Assembly: GCA_040399685.1 (NCBI GenBank)
Contig: JBBART010000013.1
Span: 70,625 to 134,624 of the forward strand
Direction of reading: 5' to 3'
Length of the DNA stretch: 64,000 nucleotides
From: CAIQQQ01 sp040399685
Lineage (GTDB): Bacteria; Pseudomonadota; Alphaproteobacteria; Acetobacterales; Acetobacteraceae
Made by a program: the position numbers and the translations under genes. The notes under the pieces were generated by a model. That model was not told the DNA's origin. It saw only the letters and a program-made list of their open reading frames with translations, and did not search any database. This document shows, piece after piece, positions 8,522 to 16,713 of this stretch (its first letter is position 1; the number at the start of each line of letters is the position of its first letter).

Positions 8522-9580
8522 ATGCCAGCCACCATGAAGGGGCCAGGGATCTTCCTGGCCCAGTTTGCCAGCGACGAAGCGCCGTTCAACACGCTGGACG
8601 CCATCTGCGGCTGGGCGGCCGGGCTGGGCTATGCGGGCGTGCAGATCCCAAGCTGGGACGGCCGGTTGTTCAACCTCGCGCTGGCGGCGGACTCGCAGAC
8701 CTATTGCGACGAGATCCTCGGCACGGTGGCACGCCACGGCCTGGTGATCACCGAGTTGTCGACGCATTTGCAGGGCCAGCTTGTGGCGACGCACCCCGCG
8801 TATAACGAGGCGTTCGACGGGTTTGCACCGGCCTCTGTGCAGGGTGCGCCGAGTACGCGGCAGGCCTGGGCGGTGGATCAGATGATGAAGGCGGCGGTCG
8901 CCTCGCGCCGGCTGGGGCTGGATGCCACCGTGTCGTTCCCAGGCGCGCTGGCATGGCCGTTCCTGTATCCGTGGCCGCAGCGCCCGGCCGGGCTGATCGA
9001 GACGGCGTTCGACGAGTTGGCGAAGCGGTGGCGGCCAATTTTCGATGCGTATGAGGAATCGGGCGTCGATGTGTGCTTCGAACTGCACCCCGGCGAGGAT
9101 CTGTTCGATGGCGTGACGTTCGAGATGTTCCTCGAACGCGTCAACAACCACAAGCGCTGCCGCATCAACTACGACCCGTCGCATTTCCTGCTGCAACAGA
9201 TGAACTATCTCGACTTCATCGACATCTATGCCGAGCGGATCGGCGCGTTTCACGTCAAGGACGCAGAATTCAACCCCAGCGGCCGCCAGGGCGTGTATTC
9301 CGGGTTCCAACCGTGGCTGTCTCGCGCCGGGCGGTTCCGCTCGCTGGGTGATGGTCAGGTGGATTTCTCGGGCGTGTTCTCCCGCCTCGCGGCGGCGGGG
9401 TATGACCGCTGGGCGGTGCTGGAATGGGAATGCTGCCTGAAACACCCGGAAGACGGCGCCCGCGAGGGGGCGGACTTCATCAAGAAGCACATCATCCGCG
9501 TGACGGACAAAGCGTTCGATGATTTTGCCGGCGGGGCCAGCGATCCGCAGCAAAATCGCCGCATGCTGGGGTTGGGCTGA
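8522..9580 (+). CDS. Xylose-isomerase-like TIM barrel (sugar phosphate isomerase/epimerase family), long form
   Basis: About 352 aa, a longer subfamily than the barrel at 6514. Likely metal ligands: Glu and His in CFELHPGEDLF, Asp and His in INYDPSHFLLQQ, His in GAFHVKDAEF and Glu in AVLEWECC. The start ATG 8522 has GAAAGG nine bases upstream. The AT-rich hairpin at 8460-8492 separates it from the preceding dehydrogenase gene; its partner dehydrogenase starts 3 bases after its stop. The tight pairing with that dehydrogenase suggests they act in sequence on one keto-sugar. Lyase/hydratase and epimerase roles both fit the family. Confidence 0.86.
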   Translation: MPATMKGPGIFLAQFASDEAPFNTLDAICGWAAGLGYAGVQIPSWDGRLFNLALAADSQTYCDEILGTVARHGLVITELSTHLQGQLVATHPAYNEAFDGFAPASVQGAPSTRQAWAVDQMMKAAVASRRLGLDATVSFPGALAWPFLYPWPQRPAGLIETAFDELAKRWRPIFDAYEESGVDVCFELHPGEDLFDGVTFEMFLERVNNHKRCRINYDPSHFLLQQMNYLDFIDIYAERIGAFHVKDAEFNPSGRQGVYSGFQPWLSRAGRFRSLGDGQVDFSGVFSRLAAAGYDRWAVLEWECCLKHPEDGAREGADFIKKHIIRVTDKAFDDFAGGASDPQQNRRMLGLG

Positions 9581-9583
9581 GCG

Positions 9584-10729
9584 ATGCGGCCGCGCATTCG
9601 CCTCGGCATGGTGGGCGGCGGGCAGGGGGCCTTCATCGGCGCTGTCCACCGCATGGCCGCACGATTGGACGACAAATACAGCCTGGTGTGCGGCGCGCTG
9701 TCGTCAGATCCGGAGCGGGCGCGGGCGTCGGGCGCCGAAATCGGGCTTGATCCGGACCGCGCCTATGGCAGCTACGCCGAGATGTTCGCGGCCGAACGGG
9801 CGCGGCCGGACGGGATGGAGGTGGTGGCGATCGTCACGCCGAACCACATGCATTTCCCGGTGGCCCGCGCGGCGCTGGAGGCCGGCTTTCACGTGATCTG
9901 CGACAAGCCGTTGGTGACCCATGTCGCCGATGCGGAGGCGTTGGTGGATCTGGCGGCGCGATCCGGCAAGTTGTTCGCCGTCACCTACAACTACAGCGGC
10001 TCCGCCATGGTGCGGCAGGCGCGGGAGATGGTGGCGGCGGGCGAACTTGGCGCCATTCGCGTGGTGCAGGTGGAATATCCGCAGGCCTGGCTGGCGAGCG
10101 ACATCGAATCGAGTGGGCAGAAGCAGGCGTCCTGGCGCACCGATCCGGCGCAATCCGGCGCAGGTGGCGCGCTGGGTGATATCGGCACCCATGCCTTCCA
10201 ACTCGCTTGCTTCGTGACCGGCCTCACCCCCGAGGCGGTGCTGGCCGACACCCAGGCCTTCGTGCCCGGCCGCCGGCTTGACGACAATGCCCATGTGCTG
10301 CTGCGCTTTGCCGGCGGCGCGCGCGGCATGCTGTGGGCCAGCCAGGTGGCGCATGGTCATGACAACGGGCTGCGGCTGCGTTTGTATGGCGAGACCGGCG
10401 GAATCGAATGGTCGCAGGAGGAACCGGACCGTCTGTGGGTGGCGCGCGAGAACAGCCCCCGACAACTGGTCACCCGTGGCGGCCACGGCGCCAGCCCCGC
10501 CGCTGGGCGCGTGACGCGTATTCCAGCGGGGCATCCGGAGGGGTATCTGGAATCCTTCGCCACGGTTTACGCCGAGGTGGCGCGGGCGATCCATGCCGCC
10601 CAGGACAAAGCGGCCGTGCCGGACGGCGTGGTGTTCCCCACCCTGGCCGATGGCGTGGCCGGCGTGCGCTTCATCGCGGCGGCGGCTCTTTCAGCGTCTT
10701 CAGGCGCGATCTGGGTTCCGTTGGGCTGA
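9584..10729 (+). CDS. Gfo/Idh/MocA-family NAD(P)-dependent oxidoreductase
   Basis: About 381 aa. The Rossmann motif is LGMVGGGQGAFIGAVHRM; the EKP-type catalytic site reads ICDKPLVTHVADAE, with Asp in place of Glu. The substrate side has GALGDIGTHAFQL, containing the conserved Asp and His. It starts 3 bases after the second barrel gene and ends the operon; the next gene lies 168 bases downstream. With the dehydrogenase at 7272 it gives a two-oxidoreductase set, consistent with one enzyme oxidising the imported sugar and the other reducing a later intermediate. Confidence 0.88.
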   Translation: MRPRIRLGMVGGGQGAFIGAVHRMAARLDDKYSLVCGALSSDPERARASGAEIGLDPDRAYGSYAEMFAAERARPDGMEVVAIVTPNHMHFPVARAALEAGFHVICDKPLVTHVADAEALVDLAARSGKLFAVTYNYSGSAMVRQAREMVAAGELGAIRVVQVEYPQAWLASDIESSGQKQASWRTDPAQSGAGGALGDIGTHAFQLACFVTGLTPEAVLADTQAFVPGRRLDDNAHVLLRFAGGARGMLWASQVAHGHDNGLRLRLYGETGGIEWSQEEPDRLWVARENSPRQLVTRGGHGASPAAGRVTRIPAGHPEGYLESFATVYAEVARAIHAAQDKAAVPDGVVFPTLADGVAGVRFIAAAALSASSGAIWVPLG

Positions 10730-10897
10730 TCTGGTCGTCTCGGGCCTGATCCTGTATCATGTGTCTGGTTGTGTTCGCCGGGTAACGGTTTCGTGGTTGT
10801 GGAACGTTTCGTATCCGGCCGAATTGGTTATGCGGTGCGCGCAGCGCGTATCCGCCGTGACCATGGGCTCGCGGCTCAAACAATGGAGACACATGCT

Positions 10898-11389
10898 ATG
10901 AGCGATCTGGTCGTCATCGCCTTCCCGTCCGAAGCCCGGGCCGAGGAAGTGCGTGAAAAAGTGCTCAAGATGCAGAGCGAATACCTGATCGAACTCGAAG
11001 ACGCCGTGGTGGCCGTCAAGCGCGAGGACGGCAATGTGAAGCTGAACCAGATGGTCAACCCGATGGCCATCTCGGCCGCGTCCGGCACCATGTGGGGCGC
11101 CATCATCGGCATGATCTTCATGATGCCGCTGGCCGGTGCGGCCCTGGGGGCTGCGTCTGGCGCGCTGGGCGGGGCTTTGACCGATCTCGGCATCAACGAC
11201 AAATTCATGAAGGAAGTGGCCGGCTCCATCTCTCCGGGCCAGGCGGCGTTGTTCCTGCTGATCCGCAAATACACCGCCGACAAGGTGCTGGAAGACCTGA
11301 CCGGCATTGGCGGCACCGTGCTGCGCACCAGCTTTGACCACAGCAAGGAAGACGCCCTCCGCGCCGCTTTGGCGGGCTCGCCGGTTTGA
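10898..11389 (+). CDS. DUF1269-domain membrane-associated protein
   Basis: About 163 aa starting MSDLVVIAFPSEARAEEV; ATG 10898 has GGAG nine bases upstream, and the open frame further 5' is non-homologous. A short alpha/beta start is followed by a glycine/alanine-rich hydrophobic hairpin near residues 65-95 (WGAIIGMIFMMPLAGAALGA), then DLGINDKFMKEV and an amphipathic C-terminal part. This layout matches DUF1269, whose function is unknown. The stop overlaps the TTG start proposed for the carbonic anhydrase gene, so the two may be coupled. Monocistronic upstream: no gene lies within 168 bases. Confidence 0.8.
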   Translation: MSDLVVIAFPSEARAEEVREKVLKMQSEYLIELEDAVVAVKREDGNVKLNQMVNPMAISAASGTMWGAIIGMIFMMPLAGAALGAASGALGGALTDLGINDKFMKEVAGSISPGQAALFLLIRKYTADKVLEDLTGIGGTVLRTSFDHSKEDALRAALAGSPV

Positions 11390-12042
11390 CACCGCAGCCT
11401 CCGATCGCTGCCGATAAGCCGCATCGCCGTCTCATGGACGGCGTGCGGCGCTTTCGCGAGCAGGCTTTCCCCCAACGCAGCGAAATGTTCGAGGAGTTGG
11501 CCTCTGGCCAGGACCCGCACACGCTGTTCATCACCTGCGCCGACAGCCGTATTTCGCCGGGGCTGATCACCCAGACCGATCCGGGCGAGCTGTTCGTCTG
11601 CCGCAACATCGGCAATATCGTGCCGGCTTACGGTGAGATGATGGGCGGTGTGTCCGCGGTGATCGAGTTCGCCTGCGTGGGCCTGGAAGTGACCGACATC
11701 GTGGTGTGCGGCCACTCCGATTGCGGGGCGATGCGGGCCCTGCTGGCGCCGGACAGCGATGCGATGAAACGCATGCCCACCGTGGCATCCTGGCTGCGCA
11801 ACGCGCATGCCGCCCGCAGCGTGGTCGCGGCCACCCAGCCCGATTTGACGGGCGATGCCTTGGTGCAGGCGCTGGTGGAGCAGAACGTGCGCACGCAGCT
11901 GGCGCATCTGCGCACGCATCCCTCGGTAGCAGCGCGTCTTGCGACGGGCGGGCTGACGTTGCATGGATGGGTTTACGGCATCGGGTCCGGCAGCATTTCC
12001 GCGCTGGACAGCGAAGATGGAAAGCTGATCGAGATCACGTAG
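11386..12042 (+). CDS. Beta-class carbonic anhydrase
   Basis: Reversible hydration of CO2 to bicarbonate by a zinc enzyme in the cytoplasm. Zn ligands are visible as Cys51 with the Asp53-Arg55 dyad (TCADSR) and His110/Cys113 (CGHSDCGA), numbered from the TTG start at 11386. The family length of about 200-220 aa fits. An ATG at 11434 is an alternative start that would remove a poorly conserved 16-residue tail while keeping every active-site residue; no clear ribosome site decides. It sits directly behind the DUF1269 gene and faces the convergent DUF3422 gene. Confidence 0.9.
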   Translation: MTPQPPIAADKPHRRLMDGVRRFREQAFPQRSEMFEELASGQDPHTLFITCADSRISPGLITQTDPGELFVCRNIGNIVPAYGEMMGGVSAVIEFACVGLEVTDIVVCGHSDCGAMRALLAPDSDAMKRMPTVASWLRNAHAARSVVAATQPDLTGDALVQALVEQNVRTQLAHLRTHPSVAARLATGGLTLHGWVYGIGSGSISALDSEDGKLIEIT

Positions 12043-12069
12043 GGTGCAATACCCCTTGGGATTGCGCCC
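12042..12069. repeat. Palindromic hairpin between convergent genes
   Basis: GGGTGCAAT (12042-12050) pairs with ATTGCGCCC (12061-12069) with one G-T pair, loop ACCCCTTGGG. It fills the 37-base space between the convergent carbonic anhydrase and DUF3422 genes. There is no T-run, so it is more like a dispersed REP-type palindrome than a classical intrinsic terminator, although it may stop transcription in both directions. Confidence 0.5.
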
Positions 12070-12079
12070 ACCAGGCTGA

Positions 12080-13354
12080 TCAATGCGCTTTGGCCAACCG
12101 CCGCTTCAGCCGGCGCAAGAACAGCCACACCAGCGCCGTGACCGGCAACACCGCGATGCCGACCGCCAGATCATGATCGAGCTCCACCTTGAACACATGC
12201 AGGCCCTGCACCGCGTATCCCACCAAGGCCACCGCGTAATAGCTGATCGCCACCACCGACAGCCCCTCCACCGTCTCCTGCAGGCGCAACTGCAAGGCGG
12301 CCCTGCGGTCCATCGAGGTCAGCAGCTCGGCGTTCTGGCCTTCCAGCGCCACGTCCACGCGGGTGCGGAGCAGATTGGCGCCGCGTGAGGTGCGCAGCGA
12401 CAGCGCCTCCTGCCGCGCCCGCACGGCATCGCAGGTGCTGATGGCCGGGGCATAGCGACGGGCGAGGAATTCGCCCCAGCTTTGCAGATGCTGAAGGCGG
12501 TCCTCGCGCAGTTCCGCCACGCGTTGGCGCACCAGCGCGTCATAGGCGCGGGTGGCGGCGAAGCGAAAGCCGGTCTCGGCGGCGATGCTCTCGCAGGCGG
12601 CCGCCAGACGTGTCAGTTCGTCCAGAATGGCGCGGTCGTCGTCCAGCCCGGTGCGCGAGACGGTGCCGATGGAGGCTGCCGTGACGGCGGTTTCAATCTC
12701 GCCCAACCGGGGAAGGACATCGCGGGCGATCGGCAGGGCCAGCAGGGCCAGCATGCGGTAATCCTCGATTTCCGCCAGGCGCTGTATCAGGCGGCCGGCC
12801 TGATTGCTGCCCAGGCCGAGATCGTGGATGACGATGCGGCCCCAGCCATCGCCGTGAATGCGGAAATCCGACCAGCCCTGCGCCAATCCGCCCGCGAAGC
12901 GCGAGCCGACATAGCCGTCCGCGCCGAACAGGCTGGCGAGTACCGCAGGTTCCGGCGGATCGCCACCCAGCAACGCGAAATGCGTGGCTGTCAGCCGGTC
13001 GCCGGGAAGGCCATCCACCCAGTCGCCCGGCAAGGCCTGCAACGCGGTTTCGGCGAAGGGGGCGGCGGGGTCGCACCCGTCCCGCAGCACCGTGTAGGAG
13101 CTGAATTCGGTGTGGCGCTCCCATTTCAGCCGGCCGAAACCGAGATCGATGATGTGATGGTTGGCCTGCGCCCCGGGTTCGGGGCTGCCCAGGCTGCGGC
13201 ACAGTTCGGCCAGATGCGCCCTGTCCGCGTCCCCACCCCGTTCGCCCGACAGCATCGCCAGATGGCTGGCCCGCGCCGGCGCCCGAAGGGCCAGCGGAGG
13301 GCGAGCATGGATTTCGTTGGTGAGCGCCGCGCGAAGGGGGTGGTCCTGGGTCAT
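12080..13354 (-). CDS. DUF3422-family membrane protein
   Basis: About 424 aa, starting MTQDHPLRAALTNEIHARPP at ATG 13354; the typical family opening is a short NEIHARP motif, which decides the start over the longer frame. The bulk is soluble and helical (EDYRMLALLALPIARDV; a heptad-rich stretch near residues 300-350), and the C-terminus has two hydrophobic segments (VVAISYYAVALVGYAVQGL and VGIAVLPVTALVWLFL) with a basic tail. The family is a predicted membrane-anchored protein of unknown function common in alpha- and betaproteobacteria. Its start overlaps the stop of the DUF815 ATPase by 4 bases, so they form a two-gene unit. Confidence 0.85.
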   Translation of the reverse strand: MTQDHPLRAALTNEIHARPPLALRAPARASHLAMLSGERGGDADRAHLAELCRSLGSPEPGAQANHHIIDLGFGRLKWERHTEFSSYTVLRDGCDPAAPFAETALQALPGDWVDGLPGDRLTATHFALLGGDPPEPAVLASLFGADGYVGSRFAGGLAQGWSDFRIHGDGWGRIVIHDLGLGSNQAGRLIQRLAEIEDYRMLALLALPIARDVLPRLGEIETAVTAASIGTVSRTGLDDDRAILDELTRLAAACESIAAETGFRFAATRAYDALVRQRVAELREDRLQHLQSWGEFLARRYAPAISTCDAVRARQEALSLRTSRGANLLRTRVDVALEGQNAELLTSMDRRAALQLRLQETVEGLSVVAISYYAVALVGYAVQGLHVFKVELDHDLAVGIAVLPVTALVWLFLRRLKRRLAKAH

Positions 13355-14199
13355 GCGTTGGAGACTACTCCCAATTTGCCGGCAAGATCCTGCACGAACT
13401 GCCAGGCCACGCGGCCAGACCGTCCGCCCCGAATGGTGGACCAGGTGGCAGCCTGGGCGCGCAGGCTGTCCGCCGCCACAGGCAGGCCCAGCTCGGCCGC
13501 ATAGCCGGCCACCATGGCGAAATAGGCTTCCTGGTCGGCATTGTGGAAACCGACCCATAGGCCGAATCGGTCGGACAGCGAGACCTTCTCCTCGGTCGCC
13601 TCGCCGGCGTTGATGGCGCTGGAACCCTCGTTCTCGATCATTTCACGCGGCATCAGGTGGCGGCGGTTGGAGGTGGCGTAGAACAGCACGTTCTCAGGCC
13701 GGCCCTCGATGCCGCCGTCGAGCACGGATTTCAGCGCCTTGTAGTCGGCGTCCTCGCGCTCGAAACTCAGGTCGTCGCAGAACACCAGGCAGCGACGGGT
13801 CTCGCCGCGCAGGATGCGCAGCAGCTCCGGCAGGGAGACGATGTCCTCGCGGGCGATCTCGATCAGCGCCAGGCAGCCTGGGCGCTCGGCATTGGCTTCG
13901 GCGTGTGCCGCCTTGACCAGCGAGCTTTTGCCCATGCCGCGCGCGCCCCACAGCATGGCGTTGTTGGCCGAAAAGCCGCGGGCGAATTGCAGCGTGTTGG
14001 CCAGCACCAGTTGCTTTTGCCGTTCCACGCCCACCAGCAGCGACAGATCGACGCGCGACACCTTGCGCACCGGCGCCAACTCGGCCGGATGCGGATGCCA
14101 GACGAAGGCATCGGCGGCCAGCATGTCCACCGGACGCGGCGGCTTGGGGGCCAAACGCTCCAAAGCCTCGGCAATGCGCTCCAGAATACGCGGATCCAT
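13351..14199 (-). CDS. DUF815-family AAA ATPase
   Basis: About 282 aa. Walker A is WGARGMGKSS near residue 87; Walker B is RCLVFCDDLSFE; sensor-like YATSNRRHLMPR follows, then the arginine-rich SDRFGLWVGF. An N-terminal region (DPRILERIAEALERLAP) precedes the core, as in other DUF815 proteins. The cellular target of the family is unknown. It is upstream of and coupled (ATGA) to the DUF3422 membrane protein, which hints at an ATPase/membrane partner pair. It is divergent from yajC with 90 bases between. Confidence 0.88.
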   Translation of the reverse strand: MDPRILERIAEALERLAPKPPRPVDMLAADAFVWHPHPAELAPVRKVSRVDLSLLVGVERQKQLVLANTLQFARGFSANNAMLWGARGMGKSSLVKAAHAEANAERPGCLALIEIAREDIVSLPELLRILRGETRRCLVFCDDLSFEREDADYKALKSVLDGGIEGRPENVLFYATSNRRHLMPREMIENEGSSAINAGEATEEKVSLSDRFGLWVGFHNADQEAYFAMVAGYAAELGLPVAADSLRAQAATWSTIRGGRSGRVAWQFVQDLAGKLGVVSNA

Positions 14200-14289
14200 T
14201 CGATTCTCCCTGACCTGCTCGCTTGACGTGCGGGGGGCGGAAGCTATGGTCCGCCCACTGTCTCCACAATCCCTATCTCGGAATCCATT

Positions 14290-14625
14290 ATGTTGATCTC
14301 CCCCGCCTACGCGCAGGACGCCGCCGGCCTGATGGCCAGCGCCACCCAGTTTGCCCCGCTGCTGCTGATCTTCGGCGTGTTCTACTTCCTGCTGATCCGT
14401 CCGCAGCAGCAGAAGGCCAAGGAGATGAAGGCCATGCTGGGCAACCTGAAGCGCAACGACAAGATCGTCACCGGTGGCGGCATCCTCGGCACCGTCAGCA
14501 AGCCGCCTGCCGATGACAGCCGTGAGATCGAGGTCGAGATCGCGCCGGGCGTGAAGGTGATCGTGCTGCGCGAGACGATCGCCAGCGTCATCGTGCCGAA
14601 GCCGGCCAACGACACCAAGAAGTAA
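14290..14625 (+). CDS. yajC: Preprotein translocase accessory subunit YajC
   Basis: A 111-residue inner-membrane protein that associates with SecDF in protein export. One transmembrane helix (FAPLLLIFGVFYFLLIRPQ) is followed by the diagnostic RPQQQKAKEM and the GDKIVTGGGI-like turn, here NDKIVTGGGILGTVSK, then the beta-rich cytoplasmic domain. Length and order match the family. secD is not directly downstream here; two hairpins follow instead, so yajC appears to be transcribed alone. Confidence 0.96.
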   Translation: MLISPAYAQDAAGLMASATQFAPLLLIFGVFYFLLIRPQQQKAKEMKAMLGNLKRNDKIVTGGGILGTVSKPPADDSREIEVEIAPGVKVIVLRETIASVIVPKPANDTKK

Positions 14626-14630
14626 GAAAA

Positions 14631-14654
14631 AAGGCGCTCCCGCGAGAGCGCCTT
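14631..14654 (+). terminator. Stem-loop after yajC
   Basis: AAGGCGCTC (14631-14639) pairs perfectly with GAGCGCCTT (14646-14654), six bases in the loop. It starts 5 bases after the yajC stop. There is only a short A-run before and no T-run after, so it probably works together with the stronger hairpin that follows. Confidence 0.6.
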
Positions 14655-14664
14655 GATTCAGAAG

Positions 14665-14697
14665 AAAGGGGGCTCCTGCGGGAACCCCCCTTTTTTT
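14665..14697. terminator. Bidirectional intrinsic terminator between yajC and sodB
   Basis: AAAGGGGG at 14665-14672 pairs with CCCCCTTT on the right arm (14686-14693), loop CTCCTGCGGGAAC, and seven T residues end at 14697. It sits between convergent yajC and sodB and overlaps the last bases before the sodB stop. The A-tract on the left makes it work for the minus strand as well. It is the clearest intrinsic terminator in the window. Confidence 0.88.
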
Positions 14698-14698
14698 G

Positions 14699-15301
14699 TC
14701 AGGCGAGCAGCGATTCGGCGAATTCGTAGTTCGCCAGGTTGTCCAGCCAGTTCGTCACGTAATCCGGGCGGCGGTTGCGGAAGTCCAGGTAATAGGAATG
14801 CTCCCACACGTCGCAGCCCAGCAGCGCCGTGCCCTGGCCAGCGGCCAGCGGGTTGGAGCCGTTCGGCGTCTTGGTGGCGGCCAGCTTGCCGTCCGCACCC
14901 AGAACCAGCCAGGCCCAGCCGGAGCCGAACTGCGTGGTGGCAGCGGTCTTGAAGGCGTCCTTGAAGGCCGCGACCGAGCCGAAATCGGCGACGATCTTGG
15001 CTTCCAGCTTGCCTGGCATTTTGCCGCCGGTGGGCGACATGTTCTGCCAGAACAGGATATGGTTCCAATGCTGGCCGGCATTGTTGAACACGGGCGCCAT
15101 GTCGGCCTTGCCGTTGGTGAAGGCGACGATTTCCTCAAGCGACTTGCCCTGGAGCTCGGCGTTCTTCTCAACGAAGCCGTTCAGCGCGGTCACATAGGCC
15201 TGGTGGTGCTTGCCGTGATGCAGCTCAAGCGTCTCCTGGCACATGCCGGCGCCGGCGAGTGCCGACACGGTGTAGGGAAGGGTGGGAAGTTCAAAGGCCA
15301 T
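14699..15301 (-). CDS. sodB: Superoxide dismutase, Fe type
   Basis: Converts superoxide to O2 and H2O2 in the cytoplasm. Metal ligands are His28 (LELHHGKHHQAY), His81 (QHWNHILFW), Asp164 and His168 (GCDVWEHSYY). Gln77 in AGQHWNH is the active-site Gln position of iron enzymes, so Fe or a cambialistic enzyme is more likely than Mn. Length (200 aa) is standard, and there is no signal peptide. Monocistronic, ending at the shared terminator with yajC. Confidence 0.95.
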   Translation of the reverse strand: MAFELPTLPYTVSALAGAGMCQETLELHHGKHHQAYVTALNGFVEKNAELQGKSLEEIVAFTNGKADMAPVFNNAGQHWNHILFWQNMSPTGGKMPGKLEAKIVADFGSVAAFKDAFKTAATTQFGSGWAWLVLGADGKLAATKTPNGSNPLAAGQGTALLGCDVWEHSYYLDFRNRRPDYVTNWLDNLANYEFAESLLA

Positions 15302-15449
15302 GGAATGTTTTCTCCGGGCTGATCAAGACGTTAAGCAAGACCGTAGCTATGGACGCAGGCTAGGCCCGTCAAGCTTGCAGCTTCGCTCGCTTCGTGCCAC
15401 CTCCGCCTGATGACATGCAGCATTGCCACACGCGCTTGAGCGCCCCAAC

Positions 15450-16214
15450 GTGAGCCCCGTCGCCGCCATCGTGCAGCGCCACGATCCCGACCGCTTTTTT
15501 GCGGCCTTGTTCGCGCCAGCAGAGCAGCGTGAGTCGTTGTTTCTGCTGTGTGCGTTCAATCATGAACTCGCACGCGCCCGTGAAGTTGCCTCTCAACCGA
15601 TGCTGGCGCGCATTCGCCTGCACTGGTGGCGCGAGATCGTGGAAGGCACACGCCGCCGGCACGAGGTTGCGGGGCCGTTGGGAGAAGCGCTGGATTCTGG
15701 GGTTTTCCAGCCAGCCGACCTGCTGGCAATGATTGACGCCCGGGACATGGAAACCGACGATTCGATTCCGGATCTGGCATCCTGGCACGCCTATCTGGCC
15801 GGAACCGCAGGCGGGCTTGCGGTGGCTGCTGGCCGATTGCTGGGCGCCGAACCTGACATCTTGCCGCGTTTGCGCAGCCTGGGCGCTGCCTATGGCGCGG
15901 CCGGGCAGATCCTGAACGTGGCCGCTCTCGCCCGCCAGGAGCGCTGCCTGCTGCCGGAGGATGTGCTGGACGCGCATGGCCTCACGCCATCGCATGTCCT
16001 GCACAATCCCGCCTCGGCCGCCCCCGTGCTGGCGCAGCTGACGCAGGAGGCGTTGCGGTTGATGCAGGCGGGGGCGGGCCGGTATCCGGGCGCTGTGATA
16101 GCCGCCGCCTTGCCGTCCGTGTTGGCCCGACGCGATCTGCGGCGCGGCCGGCATCATCGTGGAGGTGGGGACAAGCTTGCGGTTGTGGTCACGGCCTTGT
16201 TGGGGCGGGTTTAG
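15450..16214 (+). CDS. Squalene/phytoene synthase homologue without catalytic Asp motifs (NDUFAF6-like)
   Basis: About 254 aa with the trans-prenyltransferase fold signature: RESLFLLCAFNHELARAREV, then MLARIRLHWWREIVEG, then AYGAAGQILNVAALARQ. True squalene/phytoene synthases carry DxxxD motifs in the first and third of these blocks; here they read NHELA and NVAAL, so prenyl-diphosphate chemistry is unlikely. Homologues of this sort resemble NDUFAF6, a complex I assembly factor in mitochondria. The start is uncertain: GTG 15450 (VSPVAAIVQRHDP) fits homologous N-termini, TTG 15423 is the longer choice, and neither has a good ribosome site. Confidence 0.75.
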   Translation: MSPVAAIVQRHDPDRFFAALFAPAEQRESLFLLCAFNHELARAREVASQPMLARIRLHWWREIVEGTRRRHEVAGPLGEALDSGVFQPADLLAMIDARDMETDDSIPDLASWHAYLAGTAGGLAVAAGRLLGAEPDILPRLRSLGAAYGAAGQILNVAALARQERCLLPEDVLDAHGLTPSHVLHNPASAAPVLAQLTQEALRLMQAGAGRYPGAVIAAALPSVLARRDLRRGRHHRGGGDKLAVVVTALLGRV

Positions 16215-16232
16215 GGAAAAATGATTCTCCCT

Positions 16233-16326
16233 GTCATTGCGAGCCGCTTGGCAAAGCAATCCAGAGCATCGCGATGTATTTTCGGTATCTTGCTCTGGGT
16301 TGCTTCGCCAAGGGGCTCGCAATGAC
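16233..16326. repeat. Long imperfect palindrome (GTCATTGCGAG class)
   Basis: The outer arms GTCATTGCGAG (16233-16243) and CTCGCAATGAC (16316-16326) match exactly, and the inner arms GCTTGGC..AGCAATCCAGAGC and GCTCTGGGTTGCT..GCCAAG continue the stem with small bulges. The loop is about 25 bases. Such GTCATTGCGAG palindromes are dispersed through many bacterial genomes. It lies between the convergent NDUFAF6-like and RidA genes, where it could stop transcription from both sides. Confidence 0.75.
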
Positions 16327-16329
16327 GCT

Positions 16330-16713
16330 TTAAGCCGGCTTCCGCGCCGTCACCTCGATTTCAATCTTCATCCGCGCATCCAATAGCCCGGCCGCGATCA
16401 TCGTCGCCGCCGGGCGGGCAATCTGGAACGCGTCGCGCAGAGCGGGCCAGCAGGCGGGGAAATCCGAGGCCACGGGCAGGATGTAGCGAACCCGCACGAC
16501 ATCATCAAAGCCGCACCCGGCCTGCGTCAGCGCATCGGCGATGTTGGCCAGGGCCTGGCGGGTTTGGGCTTCCACGTCGTCTGGCAGCGTCATGGTGGCA
16601 TAGTCGAACCCGGTGGTGCCCGAGACGAACACCCAGTCGCCATCCACCACGGCGCGGCTGTAGCCGATTTCGGATTCGTAGGGTGACCCGCTCGATATCA
16701 AGTGCCGCATCAT
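16330..16713 (-). CDS. RidA/YER057c/UK114-family protein
   Basis: A small enzyme fold of about 128 aa, starting MMRHLISSGSPYESEIGYSR at ATG 16713 (a 15-residue longer frame lacks support). It shows AVVDGDWVFVSGTTGFD, the QTRQALANIADALTQAG helix and VRVRYILPVASDF with the conserved Arg. RidA proteins hydrolyse reactive imines/enamines from PLP enzymes; this branch is a general RidA relative and its exact substrate is not evident. It is divergent from the FMN riboswitch/ribH transcript, with about 100 bases between. Confidence 0.87.
   Translation of the reverse strand: MMRHLISSGSPYESEIGYSRAVVDGDWVFVSGTTGFDYATMTLPDDVEAQTRQALANIADALTQAGCGFDDVVRVRYILPVASDFPACWPALRDAFQIARPAATMIAAGLLDARMKIEIEVTARKPA

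Noticed and set aside
8447..9649. 400-codon minus-strand frame under the second TIM barrel
   Set aside because: Antisense shadow rich in Arg/His/Ala with no domain; the plus strand encodes a clear enzyme.
12482..13504. 340-codon plus-strand frame opposite DUF3422
   Set aside because: Shadow frame; composition and lack of motifs contrast with the minus-strand gene.
15369..16322. 317-codon minus-strand frame opposite the NDUFAF6-like gene
   Set aside because: No family pattern and it crosses the dispersed palindrome.
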